From an uncultured Draconibacterium sp. (GTDB taxonomy: Bacteria > Bacteroidota > Bacteroidia > Bacteroidales > Prolixibacteraceae): a stretch of 64,000 nucleotides of DNA. The position numbers and the translations under genes are program-made. The stretch covers positions 945,501 to 1,009,500 of the forward strand of contig NZ_OY771647.1 in the NCBI RefSeq assembly GCF_963674925.1, read 5' to 3'. The notes below the pieces were generated by a model. That model saw only the letters and a program-made list of their open reading frames with translations. It did not search any database and had not been told where the DNA came from. How positions within the stretch are numbered: the stretch's first letter is position 1; every line of letters begins with the position of its first letter. Positions 1-8,268 of this stretch are shown one piece after another.

Positions 1-3
1 TCG

Positions 4-2316
4 TTATTCATATCGAAGAGCTTCGACAGGATTTCGTGTAGCTGCCCGCCAACTCTGCCAACTCACAGTTAATAGTGCAATCCCTAAAGCAAGTATTCCG
101 GCCAATGCAAAAATCCACCAGCTTAAAGTGGTTTTATAGGCAAAGTTTTCGAGCCACTTGCTCATAGCGAAGTATGCTATCGGGGAGGCAATAACAAATG
201 CTATTGCTACCCATTTTACAAAGTCTTGATTAAGGGTGATAAGTATTTCTGAAACTTTTGCTCCGTTTACTTTGCGGATGCCAATTTCTTTTATCCGTTT
301 AATACATTTATCAACCGAAATGGCAAACAGCCCCATCATCGATAAAAAAATACTGATTAAACAACAGGCCCCAATTAATTGAATAAAACGTTCATTTTCG
401 GCGTGTAGAAATTGATAGCGGAGATCCATATTTTCCACATTTAGTGGGCTGTCTGGTATCAATTTGTTCCAGATAGTTGCAATTGAAGCTTCAACTTGTC
501 TTTCTTTGCCCTCTACGGATTTTACCAAAATATGAGATCCACCTTCGTTAAACGAAATATATGCCGGCTCAACTACTCTTTTCAAACTCGAGAAATGAAA
601 ATCTTCAACAATTCCAATAATCGTATTTTCTTCATTTCCAGGCATAGGATGGCCAATTAATTCACGGTTGGGAAACAAATCCGCAAGCGACTTATTTATC
701 AGACATTTCCTTTTATCCATATCTGGATTCCCCGAAAAATTCTCCCCCTCGCGTATTTTTATACCGAGAGTTGTTATATAACTGGCATCGCCGGTAAATC
801 CACAGGGGTAATACTTTTTTTCTGCTCCGTCTTCTTTATAGTTTAAAATTACAACCCAATGTTCGAGCAAAGGAGAGGCAGTTGTTAACGATAGGTTCCT
901 GATGTTTGGATTTGCAGCCAATTCTTCTTTAAAAACACTGGTTTTATCTTTGTAGGATGGAGGAATTCTCACCTCGATTACGTTTTTATCAAGCCCAATT
1001 TCTTTGTTATTAATAAACTGAATTTGTTTAACAACTATGGAAGAACAAATTACTAAAATAACCATTGACGCAAGCTGAATGACATTCATAAGCGGCAACC
1101 GTCGGCGGGGAGTTTGTGAATTGCCCTTAATATTGCTTGTAGAAAGTTGAGTTCGTATATGAACAAGTGCAAACAAATATGAAATACCTGCAAGCACAGA
1201 AAGAAACAATACAAATAGTAACAAACTTTTGAACTGCGTAAAAATCTGAACAGAAATATTGGTGGTTAAAAGTTCGTTAAAGAAAGGCAATAATACTTTC
1301 ATAAGTACAACTCCCAGAATGAATGAAATTAATAGCATTCCAACTATTTCAGTCATAAATAAGCGAACTAAATCCTTGTTGGAGGCACCCTGAATTCGGT
1401 TTATGGTGTAGTTTGTAATATTATCGTTTAATCGGTTTCTTATCAGGTTGAGGTAATTAAAAACAGCAATTCCTATTATCAGAAATGCGATTGCAATGGC
1501 AACCCACAAATCTGTTTTATCGCGTGAAGCTTCAAAACGAGATTTTCGCAACGAACTAAAGTAAGCATCATCCATTGCCTGCAGGTAATGTTGCCCGGGC
1601 GTACCATCGTTTATTGATGGAATTTCTGCTTTTAAACGTTCGAAATCTTCTTCCAGTTTTTGTTTACTTTCAGGTGAATCCAGTTTTACGTAACAACGAC
1701 TGTCTTTCCCATTGAAAAGTGTTACCATGTCGAAGTTGATTTGTGTAGTTTCGAGTGGTTTTTCAAAGACCCCACTTACAATAAACTCTTTCTCAGCCCC
1801 TCCTGAACCAGTTTTTAGCGTTTTTCCAATGGGCAGCGTTTCACCAAAATATTTTAATGCCAAGTCTTTTGAAATGGCAATATCATTTTCAGTTACCAGT
1901 ACATTTTGGGGATTATTACTGATAAGATTATAATGGAAAAATTCGAAAAAATTTGACGAAGCACTCAAAATAGTTGGGCTATCATAGTAGGTATTTCGAT
2001 TCGCCACAATGCGTTTGGCACTGATGTGCCATAGCCTGCAAAAACTTTCTACTCCAACCAAATTCTCTTGCATGTATTCAACGGAGCCTTCACGGCAATG
2101 CATCATTTTCCCTGTTCCCGATCCAAATGGATCATCGCATTGCAAAGCGAAAGTTCTTGCTTTATCCGGATTAAAATCATCGGAGCTGAATTCTCGTTGA
2201 ACAAACAAGGCAATCAGGAATAAACAAGCCATTCCAACAGCCATACTAATAACTATTACTGAAGTATTTAGTCGATTCCTGTTAAATCCTCTGAAGATTG
2301 CTTTTATTCGGTTCAT
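4..2316 (-). CDS. ABC transporter permease, double FtsX/MacB type (copy 1)
   Basis: Inner-membrane permease of 770 residues, probably part of an ATP-driven export or mechanotransmission system. One membrane segment lies near residues 17-39, followed by a periplasmic MacB-like domain to about 265, a first FtsX core with membrane segments from about 270 to 390, and a second half repeating this plan. The FtsX signature EIGIRKVNGA lies just after the penultimate membrane block. The protein ends in SWQSWRAATRNPVEALRYE, shared with its neighbours. It is the last gene of a minus-strand array of six permeases read by one ATPase gene (15529-16227). Substrate unknown; which permeases pair with each other and with the ATPase cannot be told from sequence. 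The family call is firm. Confidence 0.9.
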   Translation of the reverse strand: MNRIKAIFRGFNRNRLNTSVIVISMAVGMACLFLIALFVQREFSSDDFNPDKARTFALQCDDPFGSGTGKMMHCREGSVEYMQENLVGVESFCRLWHISAKRIVANRNTYYDSPTILSASSNFFEFFHYNLISNNPQNVLVTENDIAISKDLALKYFGETLPIGKTLKTGSGGAEKEFIVSGVFEKPLETTQINFDMVTLFNGKDSRCYVKLDSPESKQKLEEDFERLKAEIPSINDGTPGQHYLQAMDDAYFSSLRKSRFEASRDKTDLWVAIAIAFLIIGIAVFNYLNLIRNRLNDNITNYTINRIQGASNKDLVRLFMTEIVGMLLISFILGVVLMKVLLPFFNELLTTNISVQIFTQFKSLLLFVLFLSVLAGISYLFALVHIRTQLSTSNIKGNSQTPRRRLPLMNVIQLASMVILVICSSIVVKQIQFINNKEIGLDKNVIEVRIPPSYKDKTSVFKEELAANPNIRNLSLTTASPLLEHWVVILNYKEDGAEKKYYPCGFTGDASYITTLGIKIREGENFSGNPDMDKRKCLINKSLADLFPNRELIGHPMPGNEENTIIGIVEDFHFSSLKRVVEPAYISFNEGGSHILVKSVEGKERQVEASIATIWNKLIPDSPLNVENMDLRYQFLHAENERFIQLIGACCLISIFLSMMGLFAISVDKCIKRIKEIGIRKVNGAKVSEILITLNQDFVKWVAIAFVIASPIAYFAMSKWLENFAYKTTLSWWIFALAGILALGIALLTVSWQSWRAATRNPVEALRYE

Positions 2317-2415
2317 TAGTTATTGATTTTTTGCATTCCTCCGCCAAGTTTGATACTAAATGTATTTTTATTCATGTCGGAGTATTTCAACTCTTATATT
2401 TTAATCGTGGTCTCT

Positions 2416-4749
2416 TTATTCATACCTCAATGCCTCGACAGGATTTCGCGTTGCAGCTCGCCAACTTTGCCAACTCACCGTCAGCAATGCAATACCCAAC
2501 GCCAACACCCCTGCCAATGCAAAAATCCACCAGCTTAGTGTGGTTTTGTAGGCAAAGTTTTCGAGCCATTTGCTCATAGCGTAGTATGCAATCGGGGAGG
2601 CAATAACCAAAGCCACAACTACCCAAATCACAAAGTCTTTATTCAGCAAAACCAAAATCTCAGAAACAGTTGCTCCGTTCACTTTTCGTACACCAATTTC
2701 TTTGGTCCGGTTTAGGCTGATCAGGAAGATTTGCCCCAAAATTCCCATACAAGTCAGTACAATGGCGATAAACGAAAAGAAGGAAATCGATTTCGAAAGT
2801 TTATCTTCTTTGGTATACATAGCCTGAAACTGGTCGTCGTAAAAGGTAAATTCCATGGGATCATCCGGCAACATGGTTTTCCATACTTTTCGAAGTTCAC
2901 CGATTTGTTGCCCGATGTTTCCGGGATTCATTCGCAGTGAAAGCGTATTGTACTCCCGGTCGGATTCGTAAATTAAAGCAACCGGACTTAAAGAGGAATG
3001 CAGTGACTCCACATTAAAGTTATTCACTGTGCCCACAACATCATAACCGCCTTCCCGCCCATTTTTAAATTTTTTACCATCGATATTTTCCCAACCATAA
3101 CGTTTTACTGCAGCTTCATTCATCAGGCAAGACTTTCCTTTATCGCCCGCTAAAAAATTTCGGCCATCAAGTAACTGAACTCCCATTGTTTTCAGGAAAT
3201 TTTCAGTCACATATATACAGTTCACCATAAATTCATCGTCTTCTACCCCGCTTCCCATGCTCATATTAATATTCCCCGGATAACCGTTACTCAAAGCACT
3301 ACTTGATACAAAAGAAAGATCGCTGATTTCATTTCTCAAAGCCGTCTGATTTTCGAACAACCACGGGAGTTCGATTCTCACCAGGTGTTCTTCGTTAAAA
3401 CCTAAATCATAGTGCTTTACATACTGCAGCTGTTTAAAAATAAGCATCACCACTGCAATCAATGCAATAGAAACCGTTAGCTGAAAGGTGAGCATAAGCT
3501 GTTTCCCTATTTGTTTTCCGTTTCTTTTCCGTCCTCCCTGCAAAAAATCGACAATATTAAACTGCGATAAAATATAGATAGGCGCTAAACTGTTCAGAAG
3601 AATAATGCAAGCTATGGTGCCCAGAAAAACAGGCAACAAATGTTGAAGGTTAACATCGGAAAGTTGAATCTCTCGTCCAAATAAGGTTTCGGTTGTCGGC
3701 AAAAGAAGCGACACCAGCACGATTGAAATAGTCAGTGCAATAAAAATTCCTAATGTAACTTCAATAAGCGAATCGATGAGCAAATGTGGTTTCCCGGCAC
3801 CATTGGTTTTGTTGATGCCAATTTCTTTCATTTTTGCATACTGCATCGACACCGTGTAGTTCAAATAATTAATGCTCGAAAGGAGAATAATCAGAATGGC
3901 AATTGCCATAAAAATGAACAGCATTTTTGAATTGCCTTTGGTATGCTCATCTGTCCAACCCAATTTGGTTGGAAAAAGATAAATATCGGATAAACTTTGC
4001 AGCGCCAGACTGTCGGTAGTTGTATTGAATTGCCCGATAGAAGCATTCATCTTATCTGAAAAATCATCAGGATCGATATCATTTTTTAACAAGAGAAAAT
4101 GCTCGGTTGGAAATATACAAACGCCGTTATTGCAGGCTTGTGCCATCTGAAAGTCCTCATTTTCGCTGTTCAGAAGTAACTCGGCTTTAAAACTCGAATT
4201 TTCGGGAAGGTCTTGCATAACAGCGGTAACCGTTGCGGAAAAAAATTCCTCTTTAATCGTTCTTCCCAGCGGATTCTCATCGCCAAAAAGCTTTTTGGCC
4301 ACCGACTCGGTAATTACCGCCGAGTTCAACTGACTAAAAGGCTTCTCTTCCAGGCTGGATAAAACGGGTATTGAAAATACATTGAAAAAGTTATTATTCG
4401 TAGAAACAATGTATTCAACGCGTGTGTAATTTCGTGTTTCAGAATCTTTTAGCGTGATAGGAAAATAAGAGAAACCGAGTGGACAAGCTGTTTCAACATC
4501 CGGATAGTGTTCAGCAATTACAGCGTTGATTTTATAATCGAGTCCCGAGTCATTCTTTTTAGCATCGTACAAACGATAAATTTTTTCATGCCGGGCAAAG
4601 TGTTTGTCCACATTGTGTTCAGCACTGTAGAATAAGGCAATTAAAATACTGGCCGTAAAACCGATAGCAAAACCACCGATAATAAGCGATGAATACAGCT
4701 TGTTTTTCAACAAATTCCTGAATGCCAGTTTTATTTTGAATCGTAACAT
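2416..4749 (-). CDS. ABC transporter permease, double FtsX/MacB type (copy 2)
   Basis: A 777-residue permease with the double-FtsX layout: a first membrane segment at about 21-42, a periplasmic domain, membrane segments from about 277 to 400, then a second half closing with KEIGVRKVNGA and the common C-terminal block. The periplasmic domains are clearly different from copy 1, while the last 50 or so residues match almost exactly. It lies 99 bases upstream of copy 1 in the direction of transcription. Between it and the next intact permease upstream lies the repeat-rich DUF559 segment (4773-5760), so its transcription from the distant tolC promoter would have to cross that insertion. Confidence 0.9.
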   Translation of the reverse strand: MLRFKIKLAFRNLLKNKLYSSLIIGGFAIGFTASILIALFYSAEHNVDKHFARHEKIYRLYDAKKNDSGLDYKINAVIAEHYPDVETACPLGFSYFPITLKDSETRNYTRVEYIVSTNNNFFNVFSIPVLSSLEEKPFSQLNSAVITESVAKKLFGDENPLGRTIKEEFFSATVTAVMQDLPENSSFKAELLLNSENEDFQMAQACNNGVCIFPTEHFLLLKNDIDPDDFSDKMNASIGQFNTTTDSLALQSLSDIYLFPTKLGWTDEHTKGNSKMLFIFMAIAILIILLSSINYLNYTVSMQYAKMKEIGINKTNGAGKPHLLIDSLIEVTLGIFIALTISIVLVSLLLPTTETLFGREIQLSDVNLQHLLPVFLGTIACIILLNSLAPIYILSQFNIVDFLQGGRKRNGKQIGKQLMLTFQLTVSIALIAVVMLIFKQLQYVKHYDLGFNEEHLVRIELPWLFENQTALRNEISDLSFVSSSALSNGYPGNINMSMGSGVEDDEFMVNCIYVTENFLKTMGVQLLDGRNFLAGDKGKSCLMNEAAVKRYGWENIDGKKFKNGREGGYDVVGTVNNFNVESLHSSLSPVALIYESDREYNTLSLRMNPGNIGQQIGELRKVWKTMLPDDPMEFTFYDDQFQAMYTKEDKLSKSISFFSFIAIVLTCMGILGQIFLISLNRTKEIGVRKVNGATVSEILVLLNKDFVIWVVVALVIASPIAYYAMSKWLENFAYKTTLSWWIFALAGVLALGIALLTVSWQSWRAATRNPVEALRYE

Positions 4750-4772
4750 CGTTTTCGTTTTTAGTTTATTTC

Positions 4773-4923
4773 ACCCCTACCTGCCAGCCGGCAGGCTGGA
4801 ATCCCCTTAAGGGGACTTTTTGTATCTTCGATAGGCGAATTATTTATCTTGTTTTTAACTTTCATTTTCTTCATATAGTTTGTTCCATGCACGCTCCTTT
4901 AAGCCCCTTTAGGGGTTTGGGGT
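4773..4923. repeat. Paired palindromic repeat unit 1 (imperfect)
   Basis: The left module begins ACCCCT and has the palindrome ATCCCCTTAAGGGGACTTT. The right module at 4901-4923 reads AAGCCCCTTTAGGGGTTTGGGGT. The modules are partly complementary to each other and about 65 bases apart, so the unit can fold as one long hairpin. The left module is interrupted by a second small inverted repeat, CCAGCCGGCAGGCTGG. The spacer is recognisably similar to the one in the unit at 5421-5554, so the whole unit, not only the palindromes, was copied. Confidence 0.8.
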
Positions 4924-4967
4924 GAAACAAAACTGCTTTTACCGTGGCTTTTCCACTTCTTTCGGCT

Positions 4968-5012
4968 ACCCCTAAATCCCCTGGAGGGGACTTTTTTGCA
5001 TCTCCGATTGGC
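4968..5012. repeat. Palindromic repeat module overlapping the DUF559 3' end
   Basis: This copy of the ACCCCTAAATCCCCTGGA module continues into GGGGACTTTTTTGCATCTCCGATTGGCG. It matches the modules at 5421 and 5631 over more than 40 bases. On the minus strand it supplies the last codons and stop of the DUF559 gene (residues KSPLQGI). It therefore forms the left boundary of the endonuclease unit; the module at 5421 forms the right boundary in the same orientation. Confidence 0.85.
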
Positions 5013-5391
5013 GTTTCAAACAATTCTTCGTTATTGATTCAACCACTCTGTTTATATCTTTTTCAATCTCTTCATTCGTAAATCGAACCACTTCAATATC
5101 CCAATAATTTAATTCACCGGTCCTTCCAATATCGTATTCCTTTTGATCCCTTGATTTGTGAATGCCTCCATCTACTTCAATTACGAGCCTAATTGGATGA
5201 CAATAGAAATCCGCGATAAAAATGTCAATAGGATGCTGCGGTCGGAAACGTAATCCCAATACCTTCTTCCCTTTTAATTGCTCCCACAACAAAAGTTCAG
5301 CCTCTGTCATATTATTTCGTAAAAGTTTCGCTTTTTCGAAAATATGAGCTTTTGCCCCATAAAACATTGAAACATTATCGCTTATTGTCAT
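4972..5391 (-). CDS. DUF559 Vsr-like endonuclease-fold protein
   Basis: A small protein of 139 residues of the DUF559 family, which is related to very-short-patch repair (Vsr) endonucleases of the PD-(D/E)xK fold. Visible family features are RNNMTEAELLLWEQLKGKK near the N-terminus, the RFRPQHPIDIFIADFYC stretch, and the acidic IEVDGGIH motif likely to hold metal-binding residues. There is no signal peptide, so it should be cytoplasmic. The last seven codons come from a palindromic repeat, and a copy of the same repeat lies 30 bases upstream of the start. This placement, inside a permease array to which it has no functional link, suggests it arrived as a mobile or repeat-associated unit. Activity and target are unknown. 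Confidence 0.85.
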   Translation of the reverse strand: MTISDNVSMFYGAKAHIFEKAKLLRNNMTEAELLLWEQLKGKKVLGLRFRPQHPIDIFIADFYCHPIRLVIEVDGGIHKSRDQKEYDIGRTGELNYWDIEVVRFTNEEIEKDINRVVESITKNCLKRQSEMQKSPLQGI

Positions 5392-5420
5392 TCTTCATTT
5401 TATTCTTTCTGTTGTCTTCC

Positions 5421-5554
5421 ACCCCTAAATCCCCTGGAGGGGACTTGTTTCATCTCCGATTGACATGTCACTTATTTTGAATTTTTACATTTCACGTTCT
5501 TCACAAAATATTGTTCATTGCTCGCCCCCAAAAGCCCCTTCAGGGGTTTGGGGT
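5421..5554. repeat. Paired palindromic repeat unit 2
   Basis: The left module (ACCCCTAAATCCCCTGGA, then GGGGACTTGTTTCATCTCCGATTG) and the right module at 5531-5554 (AAGCCCCTTCAGGGGTTTGGGGT) are separated by an AT-rich spacer. It sits immediately upstream of the DUF559 start and directly before a 20-codon permease remnant. The sequence after the right module, AAAACCAAACTATTCATAT, is identical to that after the unit at 5631-5760. Confidence 0.85.
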
Positions 5555-5563
5555 AAAACCAAA

Positions 5564-5625
5564 CTATTCATATCGAAGTGCCTCCACCGGATTCCTTGTA
5601 GCAGCCCGCCAGCTTTGCCAGCTAA
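5564..5625 (-). pseudogene. C-terminal remnant of a lost FtsX permease
   Basis: On the minus strand this stretch encodes SWQSWRAATRNPVEALRYE followed by TAG, exactly the final residues of the intact permeases. The reading frame upstream is lost within a few bases, where the next palindromic module begins (5631). It is therefore the tail of a seventh permease whose body has been deleted, with the break at the edge of the repeat. The codons are undamaged, which suggests either a recent loss or homogenisation with the neighbouring copies. Confidence 0.85.
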
Positions 5626-5630
5626 TAACT

Positions 5631-5760
5631 ACCCCTAAATCCCCTGGAGGGGACTTTTTTGCATCTCTGATTGACGACATACTTATTTTGTTTTAACATT
5701 CAATATTCTCTCTATCCTCCTTTTTTTCTCCGGCCTGAAGCCCCTTCAGGGGTTTGGGGT
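5631..5760. repeat. Paired palindromic repeat unit 3
   Basis: The left module starts ACCCCTAAATCCCCTGGA and continues to GCATCTCTGATTGACG. The right module at 5738-5760 reads AAGCCCCTTCAGGGGTTTGGGGT. It lies between the permease remnant and the stop codon of copy 3 (5770). Together with the unit at 5421 and the following permease tails it forms an imperfect tandem duplication of roughly 210 bases. Confidence 0.85.
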
Positions 5761-5769
5761 AAAACCAAA

Positions 5770-8187
5770 CTATTCATATCTGAGTGCCTCAACAGGATTT
5801 CTTGTTGCTGCCCGCCAACTTTGCCAACTAACTGTTAGTAGCGCAATTCCCAAAGCCAGCACTCCGGCCAAAGCAAATATCCACCAACTTAAAGTGGTTT
5901 TGTAAGCAAAGTTTTCGAGCCATTTATCAATGAGATACCATCCGATTGGACAGGCAAGGATAAAAGCAAAAATTACCCATTTCAAATAATTAGCATTAAG
6001 CATCATCACAACCTGGCCTATTTTAGCGCCATTTACCTTTCGGATACCTATTTCCTGAGTTCGCTGGGCTGATATCAGAACAGTTAAACCGAAAAGCCCT
6101 AAGGTTAGAATAATGATGGCAATAATTGACGCGTAAAGTATTGTTTTACTTAATCGCTCTTCTGTCTTGTAGCGATTCTCCAACTCTTTATCCCAAAATG
6201 TATAATTCAGGGTTTCCCTGGTGTCCATTTGTTTCCACCCATTTTTTATAGCTGAAATTACATTGCTTAAATCCTGTGGATTGTATTTTATTAAGATGGA
6301 GCTGTAACCATTCCCAATATTGGTATTCGAATACAAAACCATCGGTTGAATTTTTTCCCTTGATGTCAGAAACTGATAGTCGTTTACAACGCCTATAATT
6401 TCGAACTTGTCCATGTCGCCTCTAACTATATTCCCGATGGGAGAGCCATCAAACTTCATTTTTTTAACAAACTCCTCGTTTACAATGATTGACCTGTCAG
6501 TGGAATCGACATTACTTTCTGCGAAATTTCGGCCTTCTATTATCTTAAGATTCAACGTGGAGATGAAATAATTATCAGCCTTAAAAATGTAGGTGCTCAA
6601 AACTTCCGAACCGGATACTTCAAATGTGCTGACTGAATAACCATCGAAAAAGTCTCTGTTGGTTAAAGAGGTATTTACAATACCAGTCTGATCATTTAAC
6701 ATATCTCTTAAAACCGTCGCCTTTGACTGACTCAGATACCGAACATCCAAAGAAATAATATTCTTATCGGAGAAACCGAGGGATTTATTTTTCAGGTAAT
6801 TGGTTTGCTTGTTTATGGCTACGGTAGCTATAATAAGGACAATGGTCAGCGCATATTGTAAACCAACAAATACCTGCGAAGCCCCGGCTTTATTCCCCGC
6901 AAACAGCTTTTTCGTTGATAAGAGCGTTGGCTTAACCTTTCTGAAAATGAAAACAGGTATTACACTGGTGAGTGCGATCAATAAAAATATTGACAGAAAA
7001 GAGAAAACTGCCACAGACGGAATATTTATCAGGTTGAAATAGATCTGACTCTCCGAAATACCATTAAATAACGGGATTAACAGATATCCAAGCATTCCTC
7101 CAACACTATATGCGACCAATATAGTGATGGCATTTTCACTCAGGAACATTTTAAAAATATCGATGTTTTTTCCTCCCATCGACTTTCTGATACTTACTTC
7201 ACCTGACTTTTTAAAGAACTGGCCAATGGTTAAAATGATGTAGTTGCTAAAGGCAATGAATAAAATAAGCAGCGCGATGATGGTTAAAATCCGCAGCTGT
7301 GTTCTGTTACCGCTAAGTTGATAGGCTGGACCATCGGTTGTATTGTCGAGGTATAAGCTTTTTAACGGAAGGACATAAGGTTGAAAGCAATCTGAAGAAG
7401 AAGAAATAAAGTTGTTCTTTTGTGCTTTTTCAATATCCTTCTGATAATATTCTTTTACTTCAGCGGAAACCAGACTATTTGCCAGTTCCGGATCAATACC
7501 CTTTTTTAATTCATAAAACAGGATTGAATTACCAAAGCCATTGTTCGATTGCCAGAATGGACCTTGATGCTCAAACGGAATGACTGCTTCGAAATCAAGT
7601 GTTGAATTGTTTGGAACATCAGCAAGTATACCCTTTATGGTAAAACTGACACCCTTAATGAAAGTAAACTCAAGGCCTTGTCCAATAAGCTTATCGTAGT
7701 CAGGATATTCTACACCTGTTATTTTTTGTGCAAGCGATTTTGTAATAACAATGCTGGTGGGATCAACCAGCAAATCATTTCTGTTACCTCTTAAGAGCTC
7801 AAAGCTGAACATGTCGAAAAATTCCTGTTCTGCAATTCCCAGTTCAACCTTGAGGTTCTGTTCTTTTAAATCAAGTTGGGCCATGTACCCTATCCGAAAG
7901 GGAGTTGCGTGCTCTATTTGCGGAACGTTATCTTCAAGATGTTTTGCAAGATCCGGCCTGATTAGATCATCAGAACCTTTGGTCCCGTCTTTCATAACGA
8001 TCGAGTAGTTAACACGATAAATCCGATCTGCATTTTCGTGGAAATTATTAAACGAATGTTCCTGACCGACAAACAGGAAGATAATCAGTACGCTTGCCAG
8101 GGCCATTGAAAGACCAATTGCAGTAATTGCTACATTTAGTTTGTTTCGCTTAATAGTTCTCAATGCGTATAAAATCCTGTTATACAT
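5770..8187 (-). CDS. ABC transporter permease, double FtsX/MacB type (copy 3)
   Basis: The longest of the array (805 residues). The N-terminal membrane segment is at about 18-41, the first periplasmic domain runs to about 295, and the core membrane block covers about 300-425. A second periplasmic domain and a final FtsX block with EIGIRKVNGAKIGQVV follow. The closing block from KWLENFAYKTTLSW onward is the shared version. It uses TAG as stop, unlike the TAA of copies 1, 2 and 5, in a context shared with the remnant at 5564. It lies between a repeat unit on its 3' side and a tiny permease remnant (8205-8228) on its 5' side. Confidence 0.9.
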   Translation of the reverse strand: MYNRILYALRTIKRNKLNVAITAIGLSMALASVLIIFLFVGQEHSFNNFHENADRIYRVNYSIVMKDGTKGSDDLIRPDLAKHLEDNVPQIEHATPFRIGYMAQLDLKEQNLKVELGIAEQEFFDMFSFELLRGNRNDLLVDPTSIVITKSLAQKITGVEYPDYDKLIGQGLEFTFIKGVSFTIKGILADVPNNSTLDFEAVIPFEHQGPFWQSNNGFGNSILFYELKKGIDPELANSLVSAEVKEYYQKDIEKAQKNNFISSSSDCFQPYVLPLKSLYLDNTTDGPAYQLSGNRTQLRILTIIALLILFIAFSNYIILTIGQFFKKSGEVSIRKSMGGKNIDIFKMFLSENAITILVAYSVGGMLGYLLIPLFNGISESQIYFNLINIPSVAVFSFLSIFLLIALTSVIPVFIFRKVKPTLLSTKKLFAGNKAGASQVFVGLQYALTIVLIIATVAINKQTNYLKNKSLGFSDKNIISLDVRYLSQSKATVLRDMLNDQTGIVNTSLTNRDFFDGYSVSTFEVSGSEVLSTYIFKADNYFISTLNLKIIEGRNFAESNVDSTDRSIIVNEEFVKKMKFDGSPIGNIVRGDMDKFEIIGVVNDYQFLTSREKIQPMVLYSNTNIGNGYSSILIKYNPQDLSNVISAIKNGWKQMDTRETLNYTFWDKELENRYKTEERLSKTILYASIIAIIILTLGLFGLTVLISAQRTQEIGIRKVNGAKIGQVVMMLNANYLKWVIFAFILACPIGWYLIDKWLENFAYKTTLSWWIFALAGVLALGIALLTVSWQSWRAATRNPVEALRYE

Positions 8188-8204
8188 GGTTGTTTTTATT
8201 TTTG

Positions 8205-8228
8205 TTATTCATATCTCAGTTCCTCAAT
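8205..8228 (-). pseudogene. Seven-codon permease tail remnant
   Basis: Minus-strand codons read IEELRYE and then TAA, matching the VEALRYE ending of the permeases. It lies 18 bases upstream of the copy 3 start and is followed, at 8269, by the genuine end of copy 4. It is short enough that chance is possible on its own. The same arrangement recurs at 13033, which makes a deletion scar the better reading. Confidence 0.5.
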
Positions 8229-8268
8229 ACTCACGAAACTTCGTTTATCGGCATCCTGGCTCTTGTCA

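Noticed and set aside
4773..5760. CRISPR-like direct repeats
   Set aside because: The repeats are palindromic, come in complementary pairs, have irregular spacing with gene material between, and there are no cas genes.
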